Below are positions 11,990 to 23,406 of a DNA stretch of 64,000 bases, piece by piece. Origin of the DNA: Pseudonectria foliicola (lineage: Eukaryota; Ascomycota; Sordariomycetes; Hypocreales; Nectriaceae); NCBI GenBank assembly GCA_003693505.1, contig QUZD01000010.1, positions 312,373-376,372 of the forward strand, given 5' to 3'. A program made the position numbers and the translations under genes. How positions within the stretch are numbered: the first letter of the stretch is position 1; every line of letters starts with the position of its first letter. The notes below the pieces were generated by a model. That model was given only the letters and a program-made list of their open reading frames with translations, was not told where the DNA came from and ran no database searches.

Positions 11990-12444
11990 ATTTAAAGTGG
12001 TGATCCACTTCCCATGTTGAGTCGGCTGCTGACTGTGAGTGACGGACGCCGTATTTTATTTTATATCCGCGATCTTCGCCCATCCAGCTACCAAAACCAT
12101 CAAACTCTTCACATCAACGACATACAGGCTCGTATGCACAAGATGTGGCTTCTCAACTAGCTAATCCTGGACGAACAACATCAAGCAGATGTTCTTTGAC
12201 GGTTGATTCTAACGGGCACCCTGAGTTGCGCATCTTACTTTGCGGCCGTGCTCCACCAATTGCGCCTGGACTCCTAGAGCACACTCTGTAATCTGTACTC
12301 TCCACAGCTTTACGTGTCTCGAAGCAACATCCAACAGCCTGTAAAAACCCAAAAACCAACTTGTCGAAACCAGCCGCCTCATTCATTTTCACCCATATCT
12401 ACCTTCTCTTATGGTCTACTAAGCCACTGTGAGACTAAATCGCC
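11990..12444. other. Spacer and P450-like gene promoter
   Basis: About 455 nt between the tRNA and the P450-like start. It contains a short CT-rich stretch close to the ATG, typical of fungal transcription starts. No other feature is seen. Confidence 0.45.
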
Positions 12445-14226
12445 ATGGATGGCCTCACGGCCTGCTGGTTGCCAGGCTGCCTGGAACGCGACATCATCAG
12501 CCGTCTCCGGGAAGCCAACGCAGCGACACTGGTCGCCACCATCCTGGCAGTACTCATCACCACCAGAATCGTCACTGGCATCACCTCCTCCCTCTCCAAT
12601 GATCCTACAAGCCCACCTCTGGCGCCATACTGGGTTCCGGGCCTCGGCCACGTCCCGCGAATCTTTCTCAATCCCGGCGCTGCATTGACGCGCCTGAGGA
12701 ATAGATATCCTCGCGGCGTCTTCTCGATTCGTCTCATGGGAAACATCCATAGCTTCATCTTCAAGCCGTCCTTTGCCGCCATTCTCTTCCGCCAGCCAGA
12801 CTCGGTCGCAGATGAGCAGGCTGTCGTGCGGCGGCTCATGCTCACAAACTTTGGCCTGGCGGCTCGAGACCTTGATGCCTATGACAAGGCTGCGCCCGAG
12901 ATCCATAAGGTGACCAAGGAGCACTTTGCTGGCGCAGGACTTGGAGACCTGGCAAAGGCCACCGCGGATGACTTTCAGCAGCACATTGCCGACTTCGTGT
13001 CCTTCAACAGCTACCCGATGGACCAGATGGAGTGGGAGCGTCTGGCCAACGCCGAGCACATTGAGGACAACGGCAAGGGTGAGAGCGTAATGAATGTCGA
13101 ACTGGTCGGCCTAGTCAAGGACTTTGTCTCCCGGGCTTCCAATGCGTCCATCTTTGGCACCGACTTTGTGGAAAACTTCAACCAAATCTGGCCACAGCTC
13201 TGGACCTTTGACGACGCCTTCCTCACCCTGGCCATGGGCACCACTCTCTGGATCCCCTCACCCACCTCCCAGCGCGCCAGGATCGCCCTCCGCGGCCTAC
13301 TCAGCTGCTTGCGCGAGTACCACGAGGCCCTCGAAAAGGACATGAGCGGCGCTGCGGACCCAGGGCCGCGATGGCAGGACCTGTACAACGTGAGCCCCCT
13401 CGTCAAGGCGCGAACCGAAATCTTCCGCAAGCACGGCCTCTCCGTCGACGCGCGCGCCGCCCTCGACCTCTCGCTGCTGTGGTCCGTCAACGCGCACTCC
13501 ACGTCCCTCATCGCCTGGGCCCTGGTGGAGCTGTACCAAGACACGGTTCTCCTGGAGCAAGTGCGCGACGAGATTGCGCCCTTTGTGCGCGTCGTTCAAC
13601 CAGACCATGGCTTCGGAAACGCCGTGTGGATTCCGCCTGCCATTGAGACTCTGGACCTAGAGGCCCTCGTGACCAAATGCCCTCTGCTTGAAGCTACCTA
13701 CATTGAGACACTTAGAATATACGGCGGCGGCTGGTCCGTCAAGCATCTCAAGGGGGATGTCGAGCTCAAGGATGATGAAGACAAGAGCGGCTATCGTCTG
13801 AAGAAGGGGACGTACGCACACGTTGCCCACGATCTCCATCACTCGAACCCAGCCGTGTTTCCCGACCCTCAGTACTGGCAGGCGGGGCGACACATTACAG
13901 AGGGCGTGGATGATAAGGGTGCGCCGGTGAAGCGTGCGGGCATGGGTAGCGTCCTGCCATACGGTTCGTTTCCCCCCCCAGATTCTATCCCGTTACAAAT
14001 ACTGATGCCTCGAACAGATGGAAACCTGACCATGTCCCAAGACTCTGCCTTTGCGCAAAGAAAGTTTCTCATCTGTGTTTCCCTCTTAATCACCCTGTAC
14101 GATATGGAGCCGGGAGACAAGTCAAGCTGGTTTACCCCCAAGGTACTCAAGGCAGCGGTATCGGCGCGGCCCATGCCACCAGTCAGGGCATTTGTGAAGC
14201 GAAGACATATTGAGACGAAGAAGTAG
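12445..14226 (+). CDS. Cytochrome P450-like protein lacking the haem-ligand cysteine
   Basis: Two exons (12445-13963 and 14018-14226) give 575 aa. The 54-nt intron has donor GTTCGT, branch ACTGAT and acceptor ACAG; because its length is a multiple of three, the frame stays open through it. A membrane anchor spans about residues 27-47, followed by a Pro-rich hinge (PPLAPYWVPGLGHVP). The K-helix ExxR is intact (ETLR, 421-424). The resemblance is to the fungal CYP7/CYP8-like group. In the Cys loop, however, the consensus FxxGxxxCxG is read as YDGNLTMSQD: the ligand Cys is Ser513 and the following Gly is Asp515, while the conserved Ala519 is kept. It therefore probably cannot bind haem in thiolate fashion; a pseudoenzyme or decaying gene is possible. 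The I-helix (SVNAHSTS) also lacks the usual acid-Thr pair. It is convergent with a flavin monooxygenase 132 nt away. Confidence 0.85.
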   Translation: MDGLTACWLPGCLERDIISRLREANAATLVATILAVLITTRIVTGITSSLSNDPTSPPLAPYWVPGLGHVPRIFLNPGAALTRLRNRYPRGVFSIRLMGNIHSFIFKPSFAAILFRQPDSVADEQAVVRRLMLTNFGLAARDLDAYDKAAPEIHKVTKEHFAGAGLGDLAKATADDFQQHIADFVSFNSYPMDQMEWERLANAEHIEDNGKGESVMNVELVGLVKDFVSRASNASIFGTDFVENFNQIWPQLWTFDDAFLTLAMGTTLWIPSPTSQRARIALRGLLSCLREYHEALEKDMSGAADPGPRWQDLYNVSPLVKARTEIFRKHGLSVDARAALDLSLLWSVNAHSTSLIAWALVELYQDTVLLEQVRDEIAPFVRVVQPDHGFGNAVWIPPAIETLDLEALVTKCPLLEATYIETLRIYGGGWSVKHLKGDVELKDDEDKSGYRLKKGTYAHVAHDLHHSNPAVFPDPQYWQAGRHITEGVDDKGAPVKRAGMGSVLPYGSFPPPDSIPLQILMPRTDGNLTMSQDSAFAQRKFLICVSLLITLYDMEPGDKSSWFTPKVLKAAVSARPMPPVRAFVKRRHIETKK

Positions 14227-14358
14227 AGCAATGTGGTGCCATTCCAGGGCCCCCAATTCATGACATGGTGATAGAGTGTTGATAAGGTTGCATTAGACTT
14301 GGATTTTCTATAGATATTAAGCAGGCGAGACCAGGGGTAATGATACCTCATTCTAGCC

Positions 14359-16289
14359 TCACATGCCGTTCCCCCTCTCAATCTCTGCTCTCGCGCCCTC
14401 CCATCGTTTCCTCTTCCCATCAAACAACCTCCATGACGCCGCCATCACCGGCCCATCCATCAACATCCTCCAGAGCTTACGCTCCCGCCACCAAAACAAC
14501 CACCCCTTCCAGCCCCAGCCCAGGTGCTCCTCGACGCCCATGCCCGCCGTCGCATCGGCCCACACGAGCCACTCGCGGGCGCGGACCGCCGAGGGGATGA
14601 CGGAGCCCCGGTGCGCCAGGGAGGCGATGCGCTTCTCCTGCTGGTCCATCCACCGCTCCATGGCGCGCTGGCTCGGGAGCCGGGAGCGGCCGGCCCAGAC
14701 TTGGGCGATGCACATGCTCGAGATGTCGGCGAGGCAGAATGCGCTGGTGGCGAACCATGCGGTGCCGAGAAATGCGAGGGAACCGGGGTGCTTGAGGGAG
14801 AAGACGTTTTGGTATAGCCGTGGTAGCGGTCGTCCCTTTGACCCTGGCGCTTCGAGCCAGGCCGGTGACGGGTCGGCCGAAGGGCTGGCTTGCGAGTCAA
14901 TGATGCCGAATCCGTTCCTGTACCCCGTGCAACAGACAATGGCATCTGCCTCCAGTATGTTTCCGTCGCGCAGCTTAACTTGTCTGGGGCCAACTATTTC
15001 CTCGACTCCAGCTACGGATTGGATCTCGCCCGAACGAAGCCTGTCAATCAACGTCTCGGACACGACTGGGTTTGCGACCTTTATTGACGGCGCAGGATCG
15101 AGACGCCATGCAGGATCGACATTGCCGAAAGCCTGCTGCATGATTTGCCTGATCTTGCGGTTGATCAAGAGCTCAGACAGCCAGGGAAGCCATCTCTCAA
15201 ACAGACCGACCAAGAGCGCAAAGCGGCGGGTCATCTGCCGTGTGGCTCCGAGGCTCTCGAAATCACGAGGAATCTAGCATTGTCAGCAGGTGCTTCCTCG
15301 ACTGAGGCCGACACAACGCACAATGAGGGCCCCGTGGTTGTGCGAGATGGAAACGCTAGAGGCATGTCCCACGAGTGATTCGGCGACATCGCTGCCCGTG
15401 TTTCCGAGCCCCAGGATGATGACCTTTTTGTCTTGGAACGCTTCAGGCCTGCAGGACACAAGTCAGCTTCTTGATTTCTAAAACAAGGGGCAAATACACG
15501 CTAAGCTGGGGACCCCATTACCGTTTGAACGCCTTCGAGTGGATGATGGTCCCGGCAAACGTCGCTGAGCCCTGGATTTCGGGCATCAAAGGTTCAAGAT
15601 GCGGTCCCGTCGCCATGACGACCTTGTCAAAGTACATCGAGGGCGCTCCATCGAGGTCAAGCCGCCATTTGTTAGAGTGATCCTCCCTAGCCACGTGCTT
15701 GACCACTGTGTTGAGCCTCATATGCGGGCGCAAGCCGAAATGGTCCACATAGTTTTCTAGATAATTACTTACTTGTTCCGCGGAGCAAAAGAATGGAGTT
15801 CCTGAGGGTTCGATCAGCGCGAGTTTTTCCATTCAGGATTAGCTAGTTGGTGGTAGTCACCTTTTTCGAATGGAAAGTCCGTGTAGCAGCCCTAGAGCAG
15901 AGAGTGTAAGCATCGCATTGCCTCATCTATCACAGAGGCATGGAGTACCGTGCCAACTGAAACGTTGACGATCGTGGCTACGCATATCATCAGCACTTGA
16001 TCCAAGGGCTTGGAAGCATATTCGCACATTCGAGCACACTCAGCGTCTCCTCATTGTCGGTATAGTGCCAGAGGCCACCCACGTAGCCGCTCTTTTCGAA
16101 GCCTGTTACGTCGAAGCCTTGTTCGAGCAGATTCTTGACACCAACAATGCCCATGGCGCCTAGATTGAGCAAACCGTTAGAGACATTTGTCTTTTACTAC
16201 GAGCCGTACCAACTGTCTTTGGCCGGCAACAGGTGTATACCGAGGCCGATGACGGCAACTTTTTGATCGCGAGGCGCGAGTAAGTCCAT
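14359..16289 (-). CDS. Flavin-containing monooxygenase, seven exons
   Basis: I assembled 520 aa from exons 16289-16241, 16159-16028, 15977-15949, 15891-15861, 15801-15522, 15448-15322 and 15273-14359. All six introns have GT...AG ends and keep the frame. The FAD-binding GxGxxG is GLGAMG (15-20), split by intron 1. The FMO signature FxGxxxHxxxF is FAGTIIHSKAF (162-172). The NADPH-binding GxGxxG is GLGNTG (187-192), followed by SDVA. The sequence CYTDFPF near residue 72 is also typical of class B flavin monooxygenases. The enzyme should oxygenate a soft nucleophile (N or S) or act as a Baeyer-Villiger type enzyme using FAD and NADPH; the substrate is unknown. The C-terminal 200 residues are specific to a fungal subgroup. 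Two exons of only 29 and 31 nt make automatic prediction error-prone. Confidence 0.9.
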
Positions 16290-19188
16290 TGTGATGGATG
16301 AATATGTGAATAACCGCTCTTGGAGTTTGAGATGGCGGGAACAAGTAAAGGTCAATCACAGAAGGCGGGCATGATTCCAAGAGAGCAAGCTTGATAATGT
16401 TTCGTTGCAGTACAGTACTCCGTACAGGGTTGGTCTCAGCCGCATGTTAGGGGTTCCACAGGACGAGCAATTTGAGTTGGTACAGTAGACAACTAACTAA
16501 CTAATCATGACTGGGTTTGCTCTGTTGGGTTTGTTGACGGGAGTTGGATTGTGATCGCAGTCCATCCCTCTGTCGTTGGGAACTGTTACCGGTGAGACAG
16601 GTCTGAGGCGGTGCAACGCCAGGTGACCTAGTGTACTCTATAAGTCTAAAGGTCAATGTTCAACGGGCCTCTACTGTACTGTACGGATACTCTGGGGGCT
16701 TCTCTCGGAGCCGAAATGATACGAATTGCCACTTCTGACATGGTGGATACGCGAGGAAAACCAGCCAAGCAGCTAGTCGGGAAAAGGAGGCAGAGCTTGT
16801 GGGTCTCCCCAGATGCAAGCTGGAGCAGACGCTTGAGATCATGTGATTCCCATCGAACTCAAGCTCATCCTTGAGCCCAGGGCTCACCTCACATGTCTAC
16901 TATTTTGTATAGCTTCTCCACGGATTCATCAACCTTGAGGGACAATGCAGTAGCAGCAGAATACTGCGATGAACAAGTCAAAATTGCCTGGTGGACATGA
17001 TGGGCTCCCTCTTTGGGCGCCGCTGTCCGCCCTTCTCCCTGAAAATTGTCTTGACAAGAAGAAACAGCCCAGATCACAACGAAGCTCACCTCACGTATCG
17101 TACTAGAAAAGCATATAGACCAGAGCGAACAGCTGTTCAAGCACGCCAGCCTCGACGATATATTTTATTCCCATTACTAGCTTGCATACGCTTTCGTCTA
17201 TTCACATCGCGTGCCGGCCTCCGAGAAAAAAGGCGGCCGAGTGCTACCCTACAACGGATTACGGCACCGGGAATGCGACGCGTATGGCACAGATCACGAA
17301 GCCGTAGTGAGGGGCTTGACCCCGACAGGCCCTGTGTGTCGCCTTGCATCTGCCTTTTCATGCTATTAGTCGGGCGAGACAGGGAAGCCGCATGTCAGAT
17401 TATCGTAGCTCTTGCGGGCTATCTGTGGCTGCACAGACTTTCTGGAAGCCGTGGTTTCTTCTCAACACGACACATGGCCGTTCAGATGCTTGGGCCACAT
17501 GAGTTGCGGTCATGGCACTGCCTCAGTGTTGGCGATTGAGACAAGCTCTAACCAACACAGGATCCAGGGCTTTCATTCTGCACAGCCCTGGAAGGATTCT
17601 GGAAACGAGTCAGGACCATTGCATGCTGATTCCCGACGTCGCTTGTTGTAAGGGTTGATTGATTGATTGATTGATTGATGGTCGGCCCGCCCACAGTAGC
17701 CGCCAAGCCACCGCCGCCTCGAAGCCCCCAACGATTGACGGAGCTAGATGAGATGACGGAGGCTATGCAGGTGCAGCGAGGTCACGCTGGACAGTGAAGC
17801 TACCCGGGATGCGCCCCGTCCTGGTGGGCGCCACGAGCTGCTTGGCTCCCCATGGACGATGGGCAGAATGAGCAGGTGATGAGCCATCAATTGCCGAAGC
17901 TGGGGAGCCACAACGAGGTGGGATCGCGTCTGGATTGGGAGGGGCCAAGAAACAGAAGCGCAGACCTGATCGAGCCGTTCGCAGCGCTAACAAGTACACC
18001 GTGTGTACTTGTGGAGGGGAGAGAGTGAATGCTACTCAGCGCTCTCTCTCTCTCTCTATACCTCACCCACATTCTTGTCTCGTCGTCATCGGAGCGAGAT
18101 GGTGTGTTGCCGACGACGGCGCCGAGACCCTAGTGCAGTCGCTTTCTGCTCTGATCAACGCCGTGGGCAAATCAGCCGAGGACGCAATGGCCTGACGGAG
18201 CATCTGACCAGGGATTCCAAATACATTCGGAAGACGGCCAACCCGTGAAGTCAGTTGCTGTCCTTGTCCTGTCTTGCTTGCCTGGCCAATTTTGCCAGTC
18301 TCACTCACTCTCTGTGCCTGTCTCGGCACTGCAAGGTTTCTCCATCAGTCTGCTGCTGCAAAAGACAACAGCAACAACAACAAAACAAAATCAAATTAAA
18401 CGACCAGAAGCCCATCCAGACTCCCAGCTCACTGTAAAGTCACTGTGTGCGTGTGGTGGGGATTCTATATAGCTCCGTCTGACTGCATCCCGCAAACGTT
18501 GGGAGCAAGTGAGTTACGTGCAGGGCAGCTCCAATTTACGTATTCATCATGCCCCACAAGGCTTGGTCAATCGATGTCTGTAACCTGTAAGTGACTTGTA
18601 GACTACTTACCAACCTGGCCCGAGACAGCATGATTTGCCAACTCGAGTAATCTATACAACAGCAGCAGCCACAGCCGCAGGGCGAAGCAGTCCATTACTT
18701 GACTAGGTACGTGGAAGCCATTCGTAACGAGTTAGCGGCCCATGCTAACTCGGACAGTTTGTTGCCTTGCGAGGCTTGCAGGGCCATTTGATCTGACCAT
18801 CCAGTACTGTAAGCAGGTAGACACAGCTTCCACCAGGGAGCTTGGCCGTGTCTTGGTCGACGTCACGTTGGCCAACAGACTCTGGGGAAGACTGCAGTGG
18901 TGCTTGTACTTGACTTTCCTGACTGGCCAGGTACTTTTGGTTATTCTCTGCCTGCTAGGCAGTTGCTGTGAGGTGTGGCAGAGGGATCAAGGTATTAAAA
19001 GACGTCGTCACCCCTTGTCTGATCTGTCGTCCGTAGCATTCCATCTAGTCGCAACCACCTCCTACTCACTGCCCGTGTTTCCATATCCTCAGTCTCCTTT
19101 CAAGTTACTCGCCCAGTGCTCCTTGGCCTTTTGATATAGTACCTACCTTGCCTAGGTCTCCGAGTAGCAGCCAGATACAATAGCAGCC
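16290..19188. other. Intergenic region with simple repeats, no supported gene
   Basis: About 2.9 kb between the divergent flavin monooxygenase and stomatin genes. It holds GTAC-rich palindromes (about 16407-16430 and 16670-16690), a (TTGA)6 microsatellite at 17655-17679 and a CT microsatellite near 18042-18058. The largest ORFs (for instance 16991-17539 plus and 18742-19134 plus) have no family motifs and atypical composition. Confidence 0.55.
17655..17679. repeat. (TTGA)6 microsatellite
   Basis: Six uninterrupted copies of the tetranucleotide TTGA in non-coding sequence upstream of the stomatin-like gene. Likely polymorphic between strains. Confidence 0.9.
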
Positions 19189-20321
19189 ATGGCCACCCTC
19201 AACGGCGACAGCTCCTCCAAGGCGCCCACGGCGGCCGAGCCCGGCACCGGGGGCTTCCAGGTGCAGCACAAGATGGCGGTCCAGCCGCCCAAGAAGGAGG
19301 ATCTCCAGCGCAGCTACGCCACCGTCGTCGAGCAGGATGCCAACCCCAAGGGCTGGTACGGCACCATGGTCAACGGCCTCGGCACCCTCATCGGCACCCT
19401 CGGCGCCATCCCCTGCTGCATCATCTGCCCGAATCCCTTCAAGCACGTCAACCAGGGCAACGTCGGCCTCGTCACAAAGTTTGGCAAGTTCTACAAGGCC
19501 GTCGACCCGGGCCTCGTCAACATCAACCCCCTCAGCGAGCACCTCATCCAGATCGACGTCAAGATCCAGATTGTCGAAGTCCCCGAGCAGACGTGCATGA
19601 CAAAGGACAATGTCACGCTCCGCCTCACCTCCGTCATCTACTACCACATCGTCGCCCCCCACAAGGCCGCCTTTGGCATCAGCAACGTCAAGCAGGCCCT
19701 CATGGAGCGCACTCAGACCACCCTGCGCCACGTCGTCGGCGCCCGCGTCCTCCAGGATGTAATTGAGCGCCGCGAGGAGATTGCCCAGTCCATTGGCGAG
19801 ATCATCGAGGACGTCGCCGCTGGATGGGGTGTCCAGGTCGAGAGCATGCTCATCAAGGACATCATCTTTAGCCAGGAGCTGCAAGAGTCCCTCTCCATGG
19901 CTGCTCAGAGCAAGCGTATTGGCGAGAGCAAGATTATCGCCGCCAAGGCAGAGGTGACTATACACCCCAACTCCCCCCATTCAACTCGACTTGCAAGACT
20001 AACAGAATTCACCTCCCGCAGGTCGAATCCGCAAAGCTCATGCGCAAGGCCGCCGACATCCTCAGCTCCGCCCCGGCCATGCAGATCCGCTACCTCGAGG
20101 CCATGCAAGCCATGGCCAAGTCGGCCAACAGCAAGGTCATCTTCCTGCCCGGCGCCCAGCAGACCATCAGCAACAACTCCCTCAACGCCGCCATGAAAGC
20201 CACCCACAACGAGCTCGGCGAGACCAGCGCCTCCGGCGAGGCTTTCGAGGATTTTGGAGGTCAGGACCCGAGTTTGAGCTTCCAGCAGGCCATCAACGCT
20301 CGCATCGTGGAGAACATCTAG
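19189..20321 (+). CDS. Stomatin-family (SPFH/band 7) membrane protein
   Basis: Two exons (19189-19953 and 20022-20321) give 354 aa; the intron has donor GTGACT and acceptor CCGCAG. A disordered N-terminus of about 55 aa precedes a hydrophobic hairpin (about 62-82) containing IPCCIIC, whose Cys76, Cys77 and Cys80 are likely palmitoylation sites as in stomatins. The SPFH domain follows (about 88-260, with VGLVTKFGKFYKAVDPGL and a long coiled region with RVLQDVIERREEIAQSIGEII). A conserved alpha-helical C-terminus carries AMQIRYLEAMQAMA and the GAQQT oligomerisation segment. It is predicted to scaffold membrane microdomains on the cytosolic face of a membrane; the exact compartment is not determined by the sequence. 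Codon usage is strongly GC3-biased, which suggests high expression. Confidence 0.93.
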
Positions 20322-21369
20322 AGCTCTCCCACCGCGTGACGTCTGCCAACGGACCCATGTTGGGCTAACTCTTGGGACTTTTTCCCTTTGCTGGGAATAG
20401 GCTGGTCTACTTGATTTCGAAAGCAGTTTCCCTGCTCACCGTCGTTGTCAATCGCGCCATCCTTTGGGTAGCCCCCCCCCGCCTGCGATGCTCAGACGAC
20501 TAATGCTTCGGTGCGGCCCTCCTCCACTCTTGCGCCTCTCCCTTTTGCTCTCTTCTCATCCAAATATACCCCTTATTCCGTAAGCCGGGCACTGCTTATG
20601 CGTATCAAGGCTTGGGTGGCATGCAAACTATGTCTGGTGGTGGTGGTGGTCTTCTTCTTCTTCTTCTTCTTCTTCTTACGTGTGTGGTTTCTTGTTCGTT
20701 GGTTTCTGGAACGACCGATTTGGATGAGGGCGATACCCTGCAAGCTCAATGTGGGCAATGATGATGGGGACTGCATTTCTGTATGGATCACGCTTGGAGG
20801 ATACCCTTGACCTTTGCTTGATAGATGTAATCTGATTGTACCATTTCCAACCTCTGCTTCCCTTCCTCCAAGGTTCTTGTTCCTCACGCATGTTTCCCCC
20901 CCAAGTAAGCCACATTGAAAACTCATGACGTAGAGCTCATGAGATCGACTCTGACATTTCGACGTAATCACCTTTACTTCACCAGCTAGCATTCAATCAC
21001 ATGTACACACCCACACACAGGAACCACCGCGGTGTCAAAAGATAACTTGTTGATGAAACACTAAAACGACCATCCACGCCAATGTGCCCTCCACCCAAAC
21101 GCCAGCCAGCCAGAAAAAGAGGCTCGCAATAGTTTTTTTAAAGCCAGAAGCTGCCATGCCAAAGTCTGTCAGGTATCATATATCTACACGTCGGGAACGA
21201 ATCCAACCCCATCGTCTTCAGACAAGAGTGTAAAAAGAATCCTGGAGGGCGCGGTTCCGCGGCAAGTGTCTAGACGACGTTTCTTTTCCAAAATCACAGC
21301 AAAGGAAAAGAGAACGAGACAGGGAGGAGAGAGGAAGCAGGGAAGAGGAGGAGCCGAGCCCGGCCTCGC
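20322..21369. other. Convergent intergenic region with triplet repeats
   Basis: About 1.05 kb between the 3' ends of the stomatin gene and NOP58. It carries adjoining GGT and TTC triplet repeats (20636-20677) and is otherwise 3' UTR-like. No gene is seen. Confidence 0.5.
20636..20677. repeat. Compound (GGT)n(TTC)n microsatellite
   Basis: About five GGT triplets pass directly into about nine TTC triplets, just downstream of the stomatin-like gene. It is non-coding: the only ORFs through it are shadows with poly-Val/Phe or poly-Lys. Confidence 0.85.
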
Positions 21370-23406
21370 TTAGGCGTCCGAGTGGCGCTTCTTCTTCTTC
21401 TGCTTCTTCTCCTTCTTGGCTTCCGTCTCCTCCTCAGACTCGTCGTGCTTGCGCTTCTTCTTCTTGTCGCTCTCAGGGGCAACCTCGGCCTTGGACTTGG
21501 AGGGAGTGTTGTTCTCCTCAGCCTTGCGCAGCTTCTTCAGCTCCTTCTTGCTGACGACGCTAGGGGTTCCGTCCTCGTTGAGCTTGACGTCACCACGCTC
21601 GTACTTTCGCTTGAACTTCTTGACTGAGATGCCAGCGGCCTCGGCCATGCGCTCGTAGTCGGCCTCGCTGAGCTTCTTGGACTTGGCAGGGGTGGCAACA
21701 GCATCGGAATCGCTGTCCTCCTCCTGGGCATCCTCCATCTCCTCGTCCTCGACCTCCTCGATGAGCTTCTTGGACTTCTTGCTCTTCTTGGCCGAGGCAG
21801 TGCCGTTAGCCTCCTCATCAACACCATCAGCATCGGCGTTGTATCGGCGGGTCTCCTTGAGAGTGAACTGGCCAGCACCAACGACCTCACCAGAGGGGGT
21901 GACATTGGATCCCTTGGGGAGCAGGGGCTTGCCCTCAAGCTTGCGGAGGTGGTTCTCCAGCTTGATACGGCTGCTGAGGCCGAGAATGGCACGCTGCTCG
22001 TCATCCTCATCGTCATCAATCTCTCCCAGGGCATCCACGCGAAGTCCAAGGGCGGTCTTGGCGGACAGCATACGGGCAATCTTTCCCTTGTTGCGGCCAG
22101 TGGCCTGACCAATGAGGGAAGAGTGGTAGATGAGACCGTACTTGGGCGTATCGTGCTTGGTCTTGAGAGCACGGAACAGAGCCTTCTCGGCACCGAGGAT
22201 CTGAATGGTGGAACCGGGAGCCTTGGCAAGGTTGATGAGGGAACCGGCGTGGGCGACGAGGCGGGCGCCAACCAGGTAGCCGAGGAGAGCCGTCAGGTTG
22301 GGGGCAATGGCGCGCATACGGCTCTCCAGGTAAGAGGACAGCTGAGCACGGTAGTTGGTGTAGACAATGACCTGGTCAGCCAGGAGCTTGATGTTGTCCA
22401 GATCCTCGTCGGTGATCTCGGTACCCATGCTGATCTCAGCAGCAGCCTTGACGGCAGCCTCAATCTCCTCAGGCAGGATCTCGGAGAGATCACTGTCGGC
22501 AATGTTGGTGCGCATGCCGACGGTCAGGACAACGCGGGCGTAGGCAAGGTTGTCGTTGAGGATCTTGGCCATCTCGGGAAAGTGCCAGCCATACCACTCC
22601 TTGGTTCGCATAGCGTACACGTTGAGCTCCTTGTCCATGTCGTCCAGAAGCTTGACGGCCTGGATGATCATTGAGTCGACCTTGTCGGCAGAGAACTTGA
22701 GCTTATGGCGCGACATGGAGTGGGACAGGCCCAGGGCCATGCGGTCGACGTTCTCCTCCAGAAGACCGGGGATGAGCGACGAAAGATTGCCACGAATGCC
22801 ACGGAACAGATCCATGGTAGTGGAGCCCGACACGGGAGAGAGGTTGAGCTGGGACAGGTTGGAGATGGCTGTGCCCAGCTTCATGTCGGCGACGGCGATC
22901 GAGGCCTTCTTCTCGGACTTGAGGTCCTCAAGGAGCGACGTGAGCAATTCGGGGACCTTTCCCTCCTTGAGCGAAGCAGCCTCCTCGAGGGCCATCGCGG
23001 CGCTGTCGAACTTGACGAACTTCTTCAGCTTGAGCCTGGACGCGTGGGAAAAGAACGCGTTAGTGGAGTGCTCCTCGTTACGGATGAAGGGCTCGGGACT
23101 GTTTCTTACATCTCGACGACCTTTTCAGGGCGTCCCAGCTCGGCGGCGAGGTCCTCGTTCTTCAGCATCTTCTTGTCGGTAGCCTTGAACAGGCCATAGC
23201 TGTGAGATTGTTAGCCAAGAGCGAACTCATCCAAAGTCGGGACTCCATCTGTCTCCGATTGACCATGATGTCCATGTCCAGTCGCTGGCAGAAGCAGCGT
23301 CTTCTCTGCCTCTGCCTTCCCTCCTTGCTGCCTTCCTGCCTGGGCAATTGAGAATTGAGAATCGCACTTACCCTGCCGGCGTTTCGGCGAGCACAAAGAG
23401 CGACAT
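21370..23406 (-). CDS. NOP58: Nucleolar protein 58 (box C/D snoRNP core)
   Basis: Three exons (23406-23372, 23199-23110 and 23035-21370) give 596 aa starting MSLFVLAETPAG. Domains in order: NOP5NT N-terminal domain (about 1-66), coiled-coil and NOSIC region (about 90-215), Nop domain (about 250-400, with the RNA/protein-binding stretch GSLINLAKAPGSTIQILGAE), and a Lys/Glu-rich KKE/D tail (about 430-596) that drives nucleolar localisation. Nop58 pairs with Nop56 on fibrillarin and Snu13 to place 2'-O-methyl groups on rRNA and is needed for 18S maturation. Length matches fungal orthologues. It is divergent from VMA6 with a 508-nt shared promoter. I looked for a C/D snoRNA in its introns and saw no RTGATGA/CTGA pair. 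Confidence 0.97.

Noticed and set aside
18742..19134. 130-codon plus-strand ORF upstream of the stomatin gene
   Set aside because: Lies in its promoter/leader, no motifs, Cys/Leu-rich by chance.
21949..22674. 241-codon plus-strand ORF within NOP58
   Set aside because: Antisense to the Nop domain; Leu/Val/Gly composition is a mirror of NOP58 codons.
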